Source: Rathayibacter sp. Leaf185
Lineage (GTDB): Bacteria > Actinomycetota > Actinomycetes > Actinomycetales > Microbacteriaceae
Direction of reading: 5' to 3'
Assembly: GCF_001423885.1 (NCBI RefSeq)
Contig: NZ_LMPP01000001.1
Location: 1,155,543-1,219,542 of the forward strand
DNA: 64,000 nucleotides
Part shown: positions 49,650 through 57,934 of the stretch, piece by piece
How positions within the stretch are numbered: position 1 is the first letter of the stretch
Layout of the letters: each line of letters begins with the position of its first letter
The notes under the pieces: model-generated
What the model saw: only the letters and a program-made list of their open reading frames with translations
The model's database searches: none
What the model was told of the DNA's origin: nothing
Translations under genes and position numbers: made by a program

Positions 49650-50447
49650 TCAGAGCAGCGGGACCACGGCTCCCACCAGGACCGGACCTCCCGGCACCGT
49701 GTCGAACCTCTCCAGACGGTGCAGCCCGCGCCGGATCAGGAGGTCCACGACGGCGGGGCTCGTCCCCACGACCAGCAGGCCCCCGGTCCGCAGGGCGGCC
49801 ACGACCCTGTCGAGCGCGCGATCGACGATCTCATCGGGGAGAAACGGCAGCGGCAACCAGACGAGGTCGCAGCGGTCATGCTCGGTGAGCTCGGTCACGT
49901 CCTCGCCGCAGGACGATGCGCGCGGCGATCCGCGGATCGGCCTCGAGGAGGAGGTCCCCGGCGATCTCGAGCGGGCGCTCTGCGATGTCGATCCCGACGA
50001 TCACGGCGGCCGGCGGCGCCTCGGCGAGGGCGGTCGCGATCGCTCCACACCGGTGCGTCGAGCAGCTGCGAAGGAGCGTCATCTCCCACGAGTCCGTACG
50101 CGGGTGTCACCGCACTGAGCAGCACGCGGGCCATCAGGGCCGAGGAGCGACCCTGCGCGATCATGGCGTCGTCACCAGCGTCAGACCGGGGGCGCATCGT
50201 CCCGCCCGCCGCGGCGGCGGCCTGACTCGGACCGCTGATCAGGCTGCTGCTCCTCGGCCGGCGGGTCTCCCACAGCTCCTGCAGCGCGGACTCCGGATCG
50301 GGCAGGGCGGCGAGGACTGCCGCCCGAGCGGGGTCGATCCGGAGCGCCTCCGAGGGAGTGCTCGCAGGAGTCGCCGAGCGCCGACGCGAGCGCCGCGGTC
50401 ACGACGGAGGCCGTCCGCAGCTCGGCGAGGGTCTCGGCGATCGTCAC
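49650..50447 (-). pseudogene. Class I SAM-dependent methyltransferase, multiply frameshifted
   Basis: Pieces in three minus-strand frames join into one methyltransferase. MTIAETLAELRTASVVTAAL (from 50447), then RIDPARAAVLAALPDPESAL, IAQGRSSALMARVLLSAVTP, then GAIATALAEAPPAAVIVGID with AERPLEIAG, and last DLVWLPLPFLPDEIVDRALD and PGGPVLVG. At least three frameshifts are needed: near 50355, within motif I near 50055, and near 49910. Its ATG overlaps the gntR stop (ATGA). Confidence 0.8.
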
Positions 50448-51109
50448 TCGTCCTCCTCGACGTGAAGGTGCCTGTCGAGCGTCATCCAGTTCTCGCGCCC
50501 GAGACGAGCGGCACCGTCGACGTCGCCGTCACGGAGCCGCGCGACGATCGCTCGATGCTGCTCCACCGACTCGCGGGCGGCCAGCGAGGCGAAGCGAAGC
50601 CGCTCCGCGCGGCGGATGAGCGGAGTGGCCTGCTCGAGCACGTCGTCGATCATCGGGTTTCCGCTGAGCCCGGTCAGCACCCCGTGGAACGCGTCGTCCG
50701 ATCGCAGGGCCAGCTCGACGTCTCCGCCGTCGAGCGCACGGGCGAAGTCGGCGTTGGCGGTCTCCATCTCCGCGAGCGCGTCGGGAGTGATCGACGGACC
50801 GGCGAGGCGGGTCGCGAGCTCGTGCATCGATGCCGCGATCTGCTGCGCATCGCTGACGCTCTTGCTCGTCGACGGCGTCACGATCGTGGCCCGCCCCGGC
50901 TTGGCCGAGACGAGGCCCACCCGCGCGAGCCGGAGCAGAGCCTCGCGGATCGGCGTCCTGCTCACCCCGAGCCAGGTCTCCAGCTCCTGGTCGCGCAAGC
51001 GCTCCCCCGGCTCGAAGGTGCCGTCGACGATCGCGTCGCGCAGGGCCTGGTAGACGTCGTCGCGGAGTAGGGAACGAGGGGTGACGGCGGTGGTCCTGGG
51101 GATGGGCAT
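50444..51109 (-). CDS. GntR family (FCD domain) transcriptional regulator
   Basis: 221 residues. HTH part (LLRDDVYQALRDAIVDGTFEPGERL, LETWLGVSRTPIREALLRLARVGLV) followed by a helical FCD domain (ALRSDDAFHGVL, EQHRAIVARL). TATCGT with a 6-nt gap to the ATG gives a leaderless message. The ATATATTGCAT sequence just upstream recurs in a perfect palindrome before the alpha/beta hydrolase at 52771, so it probably controls itself and that gene. Confidence 0.9.
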   Translation of the reverse strand: MPIPRTTAVTPRSLLRDDVYQALRDAIVDGTFEPGERLRDQELETWLGVSRTPIREALLRLARVGLVSAKPGRATIVTPSTSKSVSDAQQIAASMHELATRLAGPSITPDALAEMETANADFARALDGGDVELALRSDDAFHGVLTGLSGNPMIDDVLEQATPLIRRAERLRFASLAARESVEQHRAIVARLRDGDVDGAARLGRENWMTLDRHLHVEEDE

Positions 51110-51115
51110 GCGGAG

Positions 51116-51147
51116 ACGATACCACCGTGCGATATATTGCATACATG
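51116..51147 (-). promoter_or_regulatory. gntR leaderless promoter with operator half-site
   Basis: TATCGT (51121-51116), 6-nt gap, ATG at 51109. ATATATTGCATACATG (51132-51147) shares ATATATTGCAT and a CA ending with the palindrome at 52797-52818. Confidence 0.65.
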
Positions 51148-51318
51148 AAAACCCAGTGACGGTCGCCATTGCAGCACCGCCACCCTGCCCGATTCCGACA
51201 CCTCGAAGGGGGTGCTCGGGGGCAGCAGTCGGCAAGGGGCGGCAAGTCATGATTCCTCCTCCGGAGGAGGCGTGGGCGGGGGATGACGACGGGACGGCGG
51301 AGCCCGGTGCGGCACGCC

Positions 51319-51966
51319 TCAGACCCGTGGCCGGATCAGCGAGCGCTGCTCCGGGAACGTCCAGCCGAACCGGACGGCGCCCAGCCGCACCGCGGCGGTG
51401 ACCGCGATGCAGACCGGGCCCGCGATCATCACCGGGACGCCGAGGGCGTCGAGGACCAGCAGGGCACTGGAGCCTGCACCCGCGGCGACCGCGAAGAGCG
51501 ACCCGACGTGCAGGAGCTCGACCGGTCGGCCGAGCAGGAGGTCGCGCACGATCGACCCGCCGACCCCGCCGACGATCCCGATCAGGAGGGCGCCGACCTC
51601 GCCGACCCCCAGGGCGAGGGCCTTCGACGTGCCGATCGCTCCGAAGGTGCCGATCACCACCGCGTCGAGGACCAGCACCACGCTGTCGAGATGACGCAGG
51701 AACGGCTCGACGGCCATACCGAGCAGAGCGGCGAGCGCCGCCACGACGAGGTACCAGCTGCTCCAGACGACGACCGGCGGCTGGTTCAGCATCACGTCGC
51801 GCATCAGACTCCCGCCGAGCGCGACGGCGAGACCGAGGATCATCACGCCGAGGACGTCGATGCGCCGCTCGCGGATCGTCGCCGCGAAGAGCGCCCCCTG
51901 GAGCCCGCCGAGGCCGGCAGCGGCGAGCTCCGCCCAGAGCGGGACGCCGAAGACTCCGACGGGCAT
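51319..51966 (-). CDS. TRIC-type cation channel family protein (UPF0126)
   Basis: 215 residues with seven hydrophobic segments forming an internal repeat; glycine-rich segments MILGLAVALGGSLMRDVML and LIGIVGGVGGSIVRDLLLGR are the duplicated UPF0126 motif GG-x-x-R-D. Prokaryotic members of this family form trimeric cation channels. It is not obviously linked to its neighbours. Confidence 0.9.
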   Translation of the reverse strand: MPVGVFGVPLWAELAAAGLGGLQGALFAATIRERRIDVLGVMILGLAVALGGSLMRDVMLNQPPVVVWSSWYLVVAALAALLGMAVEPFLRHLDSVVLVLDAVVIGTFGAIGTSKALALGVGEVGALLIGIVGGVGGSIVRDLLLGRPVELLHVGSLFAVAAGAGSSALLVLDALGVPVMIAGPVCIAVTAAVRLGAVRFGWTFPEQRSLIRPRV

Positions 51967-52030
51967 CAGAGGCCGCCCCTCCGGTGGGACGGCCGGCTCG
52001 CCGCCTCACGACGAGCCGGTCGACCGCTGC

Positions 52031-52771
52031 TCACGGGCGGGTGGCGCGGACCGCGTCGAGGATCAGCTCGGCCACGGCGTCGGGCTCCGACACCGTGACC
52101 GCGTGCGACGCGTCGATCTCGACCGCGTGCGAGCCGGCACGGGTGGCCATGAACCGCTGCGACTCGGCGGGCACGGCGAGGTCCTGGCGGGTCACGAGCG
52201 TCCACGAGGGGATGCTCCGCCAGCCGGCCTCGGTCGCCTGGTCCTCGAGCGCTGCCGCGGCGATCGGCCGCTGCGTCGCCGCCATCAGCGCTGCCGTCGC
52301 CTCATCCACGTCGGCCGCGAAGACCTCCCGGAAGCGGTCCTGCTGGATGTAGAGGTCGTCGCCCGAGAAGGAGCCCGCGGTGAACGGCACGGGCGTGAGG
52401 GCGGGGCCGAGTTCTCCGCCGGGGAACTTCCCCGCCAGGTCCCCCGTGCTCTCACCCGGCTCGAGGAGGAAGCTCGCGACATAGACCAGCGCGCGCACGT
52501 CGGCGGCGCCGGCCGTGGCCTGGCTCGCGACGGAGCCGCCGTAGGAGTGGCCGGCGACGACCACGGGGCCGTCGATCGCGTCGATCACCGTGCGGAGGTA
52601 CTCCGCATCGGCAGCGAGCCCGCGCAGCGGGTTCGCGACGGACACGACGGGGAGGCCCTCGGCGAGCAGGCGCGGGATCACGCCGTTCCAGCTGGACGAC
52701 TCGGCGAAGGCGCCGTGGACGAGGACGACGGTGGGTTCATTGCTCGTGGGGGCGAAAGCGGTAGCGGACAT
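52031..52771 (-). CDS. Alpha/beta hydrolase under GntR-type operator
   Basis: 246 residues. VVLVHGAFAESSSWNGVIPRLL is typical of the esterase/salicylate-methylesterase-like group; the nucleophile is in GHSYGGSVA, and SHAVTVSEP near the end carries the His. Substrate unknown. GGAGAG precedes the ATG. A perfect 22-bp palindrome lies 26 bp upstream, matching the site at the gntR gene. Confidence 0.88.
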   Translation of the reverse strand: MSATAFAPTSNEPTVVLVHGAFAESSSWNGVIPRLLAEGLPVVSVANPLRGLAADAEYLRTVIDAIDGPVVVAGHSYGGSVASQATAGAADVRALVYVASFLLEPGESTGDLAGKFPGGELGPALTPVPFTAGSFSGDDLYIQQDRFREVFAADVDEATAALMAATQRPIAAAALEDQATEAGWRSIPSWTLVTRQDLAVPAESQRFMATRAGSHAVEIDASHAVTVSEPDAVAELILDAVRATRP

Positions 52772-52796
52772 GGTCTCTCCTCGAGGTTGCGATCTT

Positions 52797-52818
52797 TGCA
52801 TGCAATATATTGCATGCA
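52797..52818. promoter_or_regulatory. Perfect 22-bp palindromic operator
   Basis: Half-sites TGCATGCAATA and TATTGCATGCA are exact complements with no spacer. Located between the divergently ending SDR gene and the hydrolase start, 26 bp before the hydrolase ATG. Shares its core with the gntR upstream site. Confidence 0.85.
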
Positions 52819-52896
52819 GGCAGAAGAAGGCCAGCGCCCTCCGAGATATTCCCCTCTGATCGGATCCGCCCGAGCGGACCACGGGGGAGACGAGCC

Positions 52897-53703
52897 TCAG
52901 GTCGTCCTGACCGTCCCGCCGTCGACGGTCAGATCGGAGCCCACGATCGCCGCCGCCGCGTCGGAGACAAGGAAGGCGATCGCCTCGGCGACCTCCCGGG
53001 CGGTGGAGAGTCGTCCGAGTGGGACACCGCCGAGCGAGTCGAGGAGGCGCTCCATGCCCTCCTCCTGCGTCAGAGCGTGCCGCTCGGCCAGGCGCGCCGC
53101 GAGGCCGAGCGCGCCCTCGCTCCGGATCCCTCCCGGCGAGACCGTGTTGACGCGCACGCCGCGGGGTGCCAGCTCGCTCGCCAGCCCTTTGCCGTAGGCG
53201 CGGAGCGCGGCCTTCGCCGCCGCGTAGCCCAGCGTCCCGTCGTGCAGCGGCATCCGGCTCTGGATCGACCCCACGTGGACGATCGCGCCGCGGCCCCGCT
53301 CGAGCATCGACGGAGTCAGTGCCCGATCGATCCGCACGGCGGCGAGCAGGTTGAGCTCGAGCTCGGCCGCCCAGTGCTCATCGGTCATCGTCGCGTGGCC
53401 ACCGGCCGGCGCTGACGATCCGCCGGTGACGTGCACCAGGATGTCGATGCCGCCCTCGTCCGCCACCGCCTCCGCGATGACGCCCGCCGCCTCCGGTCGG
53501 GTCACGTCCGACAGCACCACTCGGGCGGCGTCGGTGTGCTCGGGCGTCGATCGCCCGACCGCCACGACGCGGGCCCCGGACTCGGCGAGTCGCGTCACGA
53601 CGGCGGCGCCGAGCCCTCTCGTGCCTCCGACGACGACCGCGCGGCGTCCGGCGAGGGGATGAGCGCGAGTCGCGACCGGCTCGCCCGCCGGCACCTCGGT
53701 CAT
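52897..53703 (-). CDS. SDR family oxidoreductase
   Basis: 268 residues. VVGGTRGLGAAVVTRLAESGA binds NAD(P), HVTGGSS replaces the usual NNAG, and the catalytic YAAAKAALRAYGK is complete; the late SPGGIRSEG loop is normal. It resembles 3-oxoacyl-ACP-reductase-like SDRs. It is coupled by ATGA to the NTF2-like gene upstream and probably acts on the same small molecule. Confidence 0.9.
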   Translation of the reverse strand: MTEVPAGEPVATRAHPLAGRRAVVVGGTRGLGAAVVTRLAESGARVVAVGRSTPEHTDAARVVLSDVTRPEAAGVIAEAVADEGGIDILVHVTGGSSAPAGGHATMTDEHWAAELELNLLAAVRIDRALTPSMLERGRGAIVHVGSIQSRMPLHDGTLGYAAAKAALRAYGKGLASELAPRGVRVNTVSPGGIRSEGALGLAARLAERHALTQEEGMERLLDSLGGVPLGRLSTAREVAEAIAFLVSDAAAAIVGSDLTVDGGTVRTT

Positions 53704-54023
53704 GCCTGCTCGATCGTCAGCTCGGTGACGAGGCCGTCGCGGGTGGCGAAGCGGAAGACGAACGCCAGCGGGCCGCCGGGGAAGTCGCCGTCGACCGACG
53801 CCACCAGTCGTCCGTCCTCGAACGAGGACGGCGTGATGACGACCCTCGGCTCGATCTGGTGCACCGTGAGCCACTCGCGCACCCGGTCGGGCGTGGAGTA
53901 GGTGGCTCCGTCGTCGACGACGACGGCGTCGCGTGCGAAGACGGCGAACAGAGCGTCGCCGTCGTGGGCGTTGGTCGCCGCGACGAAGGCGTCGACGGCC
54001 GTGGGCAGGGTGAGGGTGGTCAT
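53700..54023 (-). CDS. NTF2-like (SnoaL-type) protein
   Basis: 107 residues with the cone-shaped NTF2 fold pattern: helix AVDAFVAATNAHDGDALFAVF, strand DAVVVDDG, RVREWLTVH helix, then beta strands ending GLVTELTIEQA. Such proteins act as small isomerases or hydrolases, or as binding proteins. It is first in a two-gene operon with an SDR. Confidence 0.88.
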   Translation of the reverse strand: MTTLTLPTAVDAFVAATNAHDGDALFAVFARDAVVVDDGATYSTPDRVREWLTVHQIEPRVVITPSSFEDGRLVASVDGDFPGGPLAFVFRFATRDGLVTELTIEQA

Positions 54024-54129
54024 GGTTCGTCTCTTCTCTCGTCGAAGAGGAGGCGGAGCCGGACGGCGAGCGCCTCCGCGAGTCCGGTCCCGCAGTCCCG
54101 AGCGGGTCTCCTCACGACGAGAGTAGCAG

Positions 54130-54153
54130 ATTACTGTCTTGCAGGACAGTAAT
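54130..54153. promoter_or_regulatory. Perfect palindromic operator before the NTF2-SDR operon
   Basis: ATTACTGTC (54130-54138), a 6-nt centre, and GACAGTAAT (54145-54153) are exact complements. The pattern resembles sites of HxlR or TetR regulators. No such regulator gene adjoins, so the controller is probably encoded elsewhere. Confidence 0.75.
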
Positions 54154-54172
54154 TTGACGACGAGGGAGCGCC

Positions 54173-56053
54173 TCAGCTCGTCGGCGTCCAGATCCGCATC
54201 GTCGACGGGCCGCGGTTCGCCCACCGGTAGTAGGGGCGGAACTCGGCGTCGAACCGCTCGCCGGCCTGCGCGGGGACGTCGTAGGGCCAGCCGTCAGCGG
54301 AGGCATCGCGGCGCACCAGCCTCACCGTGGCGCCCTCCACGGTCGCCACCGGCTCGACCGAGGCGTCGACCACGACGTGCTCCGTGTCGAGTCCGTCCGG
54401 CAGGTCGACCGACTCCAGCGCCAGCACGAACGGCCCGCGCTCCACCGCGACCTGGCCGCGCACCGCGTCGATCCGGGGGTGCGGAGTCACGAACCGTGCC
54501 GTCATCGGCAGCGACAGCCGCACGACGTCACCCGCCGCGACCTCGACGGTCACCACCGACAGCGCCGGGTCGACGGGCGCTCCATCGAGCACTGCCACGC
54601 CGCGCGCGAACGGAGGGATCCGCAGCGAGAGGTCGAACGCTCCCTCGAGCACCCGCACCACGATCTCGCCGTCGCTCGGATACTCCGACTCGACCTCGAG
54701 CGAGACGCCGTTCGCGTTCACGCGGTAGGACCCGTACTGGTGCAGCTGCACGCCCTGCTCCGTCGCCGTGGCGAAGCCCAGCTCGACGCTCGCGAGCGTG
54801 CGCGCCATGTTCGTCGGGCAGCACGACACCCAGAACCACGGCGCCCGGAGGCTCGACTGCGCGCGATCGGTCTCGACCGACTCGTCGGGCGCGACTCCGT
54901 CGACCCGCTGCTGCAGGGTGTTCGTGTAGAAGAAGGCACGGCCGTCCTCGCGGGTCGAGGGCAGCACCGCGTTCAGCAGCGTCCGCTCGATCAGGTCGGC
55001 GTACTGCGCATCGTTCGAGCCGAGCAGGAGGCGCCAGCTGAGCATGTTCGAGGCGATCGCCGCGCAGGTCTCGGCGTAGGCGCGGTCGGGCGGCAGCTCG
55101 TAGTCGGCGCCGAAGGCCTCGTCCTGGTGGTGCGAGCCCATCCCGCCGGTGACGTAGGTTCGGCGCGCGACGGTCGCCGCCCACTGCCGGGTGACCGCCT
55201 CCGACAGCGCCGCGTCGCCCGTCTCGACCGCCACGTCGAGCGCGCCCGACGCGAGGTAGAGCGCCCGCACCGCGTGCCCGCGCAGCACCTCCGCGTCGCG
55301 CACCGGCACGTCGTCCTGGAAGTACTCGGGCCCGTACTGAACGGGCCCGAGCGTGCCGGTCCCACGTCGCTCGACGAACAGCCGGGCGAGCTCGAGGTAC
55401 CGCCCCTCCCCCGTGGCCCGCGCGAACTCGGCGAGCGCCGGCTCGATCTCGGGGTGCCCGCAGACCGCGACGCGCCCCTCCGGTCCGAACTCGCGGTAGA
55501 CGTGGTCGGCCAGACGCCGCGCGACCGCCGGCAGCAGGTCGTCGTGCCCGGTGCGCAGCCGGGCCACCGCCGCCTGGATGAGGTGCCCGAAGCAGTACAG
55601 CTCGTGCCCCCACTCGAGGTTCGAGTAGCGCGCGGGCTGCCCCGGCCGGCCGAAGCTCGTGTGCAGGTAGCCGTCCGCCTCCTGGGCGGAGGCGACGCGC
55701 GCGACGATCGCCTCGTACTGCCCGGAGAGCTCCGGGTCGCCCGAGCGGCCGAGCTCCCACGCCATCGCCTCGAGCAGCTTGTAGACCTCCGAGTCGACGA
55801 ACTCGATGCCCACGTGCTGGTCGCCTCCCGTCTCGGTCGAGAGAGTGCCGGCGGAGGCGCGGTCGAAGTTGCCCGCCCAGCCCACCCGCTCGATCCACGA
55901 GAGGCAGTGGCTGATCACCGCGTGCGCGTTGAGGTCCTGGTGGTGTTTCCAGAATCCGCCGGTCAGGCGGATCTCGTCCTGCCGCAGCGGCCGGAGGGCG
56001 CTCGTCGACGGGGCGACGGGTCCGCCGAGGGCGGTGGTGACGGTCATGGTCAC
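54173..56053 (-). CDS. Glycoside hydrolase family 127 protein (beta-L-arabinofuranosidase-like)
   Basis: 626 residues. ETGGDQHVGIEFVDSEVYKLLEAMAW, GHELYCFGHLIQAAV and the catalytic SCCPTNMART (nucleophilic Cys and zinc ligands) are GH127 signatures; beta-sandwich parts follow. These enzymes release L-arabinofuranose from plant hydroxyproline-linked chains. It has no signal peptide, so it acts inside the cell on imported oligosaccharides. GTG at 56053 has GGAG 6 nt upstream; ATG at 56047 is an alternative. It follows the ABC importer genes. Confidence 0.92.
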   Translation of the reverse strand: MTMTVTTALGGPVAPSTSALRPLRQDEIRLTGGFWKHHQDLNAHAVISHCLSWIERVGWAGNFDRASAGTLSTETGGDQHVGIEFVDSEVYKLLEAMAWELGRSGDPELSGQYEAIVARVASAQEADGYLHTSFGRPGQPARYSNLEWGHELYCFGHLIQAAVARLRTGHDDLLPAVARRLADHVYREFGPEGRVAVCGHPEIEPALAEFARATGEGRYLELARLFVERRGTGTLGPVQYGPEYFQDDVPVRDAEVLRGHAVRALYLASGALDVAVETGDAALSEAVTRQWAATVARRTYVTGGMGSHHQDEAFGADYELPPDRAYAETCAAIASNMLSWRLLLGSNDAQYADLIERTLLNAVLPSTREDGRAFFYTNTLQQRVDGVAPDESVETDRAQSSLRAPWFWVSCCPTNMARTLASVELGFATATEQGVQLHQYGSYRVNANGVSLEVESEYPSDGEIVVRVLEGAFDLSLRIPPFARGVAVLDGAPVDPALSVVTVEVAAGDVVRLSLPMTARFVTPHPRIDAVRGQVAVERGPFVLALESVDLPDGLDTEHVVVDASVEPVATVEGATVRLVRRDASADGWPYDVPAQAGERFDAEFRPYYRWANRGPSTMRIWTPTS

Positions 56054-56075
56054 AGGGGTCTCCTAATGAGGGGGG

Positions 56076-56894
56076 TCAGTCCTTGACGGCACCGGCGGTG
56101 ACACCCGCCGAGACGTACCGCTGGGCGACGACGAGGAGGACGGCGGCCGGGATGGAGGCGACCACGGCGGTCGCCATGATCGAGTTCCACTCCTGGTTGT
56201 TGTTGCCGATGTACTTGTAGATGCCGAGCGTGATCGGCTGAAGCTTCCCTCCGCTGTCGAGGGTCGAGGCGAAGATGAAGTCCGACCAGGCCCAGAGGAA
56301 CGCGAACAGCGACACCGTCACGACCGAGTTGCGGCTGATCGGCATGATCACCGAGGTGAAGGTGCGCCAGGCGCTCGCGCCGTCCATCCGCGCGGCCTGG
56401 GTCAGCTCGTCGGGGATCCCCGACATGAACGCGGTGAAGATCAGCACGCCGAACGGCACCGCGATGGTCGAGTCGGCGACGATCAGGCCCGGGATCGAGT
56501 TGAGCAGCCCGAGGTTGAGGTAGATCGCGTAGAACCCCATCGCCATGATGATCGCCGGGATCATCTGCGCGATCAGGAGCACGAACGAGAGCCCCTGCCC
56601 GCCGCGCGGCCGCAGCTTGGCGAGCGAGTAGGCGGCCGGCGCCGCGATCGCGACGGTCAGAAGCACGGTGCCCAGGCCCACGATCAGGCTCGTGCCGAGG
56701 TAGGGCAGCTGCTCGCTGACGACGGCCTGGTAGCCCGCGAAGGTCGGCGAGAAGGGGAACCAGTCGGGCGGATCCTTGCGCATCGACCCGGTCGGCGTGA
56801 GGGAGACGTTGATCATCCAGTAGACGGGGAACAGCATGATCGCAGTGAGGACGATGCCCACGAGGGTCAGCCACCAGGGGCGCCGCGCGGTCAC
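56076..56894 (-). CDS. Carbohydrate ABC transporter permease (MalG-type)
   Basis: 272 residues, six membrane segments, EAA loop DELTQAARMDGASAWRTFTSVIMP. GTG overlaps the upstream permease stop (GTGA). Second channel subunit of the importer for arabinofuranosyl oligosaccharides. Again no ATPase gene nearby, so a shared one is expected. The GH127 gene follows 22 bp later. Confidence 0.93.
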   Translation of the reverse strand: MTARRPWWLTLVGIVLTAIMLFPVYWMINVSLTPTGSMRKDPPDWFPFSPTFAGYQAVVSEQLPYLGTSLIVGLGTVLLTVAIAAPAAYSLAKLRPRGGQGLSFVLLIAQMIPAIIMAMGFYAIYLNLGLLNSIPGLIVADSTIAVPFGVLIFTAFMSGIPDELTQAARMDGASAWRTFTSVIMPISRNSVVTVSLFAFLWAWSDFIFASTLDSGGKLQPITLGIYKYIGNNNQEWNSIMATAVVASIPAAVLLVVAQRYVSAGVTAGAVKD

Positions 56895-57862
56895 GAGTCG
56901 GCCTGCTTGCGCTGGACGCGGATGTACACGAGGCCGAAGACCAGCGCGAGGATGATCAGCAGATTGCCGACCGCCGCCGCCGGTCCGAAGTCGGGCAGCA
57001 TCGAGCCGAAGCCGAGCTGGTAGGTCCAGGTCGCGAGCGTGGTCGACGAGTCGGCCGGACCGCCCTTCGTCATGATCCAGATGATGTCGAACACCTTCAG
57101 CGTGTAGACGAGGCCGAGCAGGATCGTGATCGCCGAGACCGGGCGCAGCAGCGGCAGCGTGATGCGCCAGAACTGCTGGGCGCCGGTCGCGCCGTCGAGC
57201 GAGGCGGCCTCGTAGAGCTCCTGCGAGATGTTCTGCAGACCGGAGTAGAGGATGACGAGGTTGAACGGGATCCCGATCCAGATGTTCGCGATGAGCACCG
57301 CGATCAGGGAGGTCGAGGGGGAGGTGAGCCAGTTGATCTGGCCGATCCCGAACGATTCGAGAAAAGCGTTCACGATCCCGGAGTCGCTGTTCAGCATCCA
57401 CGACCAGGTCGACGCCGACACGATCAGGGGCAGGAGCCACGGCACGAGGAACAGCGCGCGGAGCGTCGTCGCGAGCGGGAACCTGCGGTAGAAGAACACC
57501 GCAAGCGCCAGCCCGAGCGTGAACTGGAAGGCGATCGACACCCCGGTGAACACCGCCGTGTGCAGCAGCGCCGGGCCGAACGTCGCATCCTGGAACACCC
57601 GGATGTAGTTGTCGAACCAGATGAACGCAGCGTCGCCCTGCACGAACGAGCGGACCGTGTAGTCCTTCAGGCTCAGCTCGAGGTTGCGGTAGAGCGGGAA
57701 CGCGTAGAAGACGAGCAGGTAGACGACGAGCGGGGCGAGGAAGGCCCACGCGATGAGCTGCCCCGCCTCGGGCCGCCTCCGTCTGCGGGGCGTCTCGATC
57801 GCCGGCGCCGAGGCGGACGGGTCGCGGCGGGGCAGCCGCGGCGTCTCGAGGGATGTGGTCAT
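56891..57862 (-). CDS. Carbohydrate ABC transporter permease (MalF-type)
   Basis: 323 residues; a basic cytoplasmic start (ETPRRRRRPEA), six membrane segments, and the EAA loop QELYEAASLDGATGAQQFWRITLP. Pairs with the MalG-type protein downstream. It starts 72 bp after the binding-protein stop, where a small hairpin may lower its expression. Confidence 0.93.
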   Translation of the reverse strand: MTTSLETPRLPRRDPSASAPAIETPRRRRRPEAGQLIAWAFLAPLVVYLLVFYAFPLYRNLELSLKDYTVRSFVQGDAAFIWFDNYIRVFQDATFGPALLHTAVFTGVSIAFQFTLGLALAVFFYRRFPLATTLRALFLVPWLLPLIVSASTWSWMLNSDSGIVNAFLESFGIGQINWLTSPSTSLIAVLIANIWIGIPFNLVILYSGLQNISQELYEAASLDGATGAQQFWRITLPLLRPVSAITILLGLVYTLKVFDIIWIMTKGGPADSSTTLATWTYQLGFGSMLPDFGPAAAVGNLLIILALVFGLVYIRVQRKQADS

Positions 57863-57902
57863 GGTCTCTCCTGACCGCGCAAGCGATCGTGTCGCGCCCG
57901 GC

Positions 57903-57919
57903 CGGTGCGCTCGGCACCG
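57903..57919 (-). terminator. Small intercistronic hairpin
   Basis: CGGTGC, 5-nt loop, GCACCG between the binding-protein and permease genes. Weak on its own; noted because the other sugar operon has a strong one at the same place. Confidence 0.3.
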
Positions 57920-57934
57920 ACCAGGCGGCAGGGA

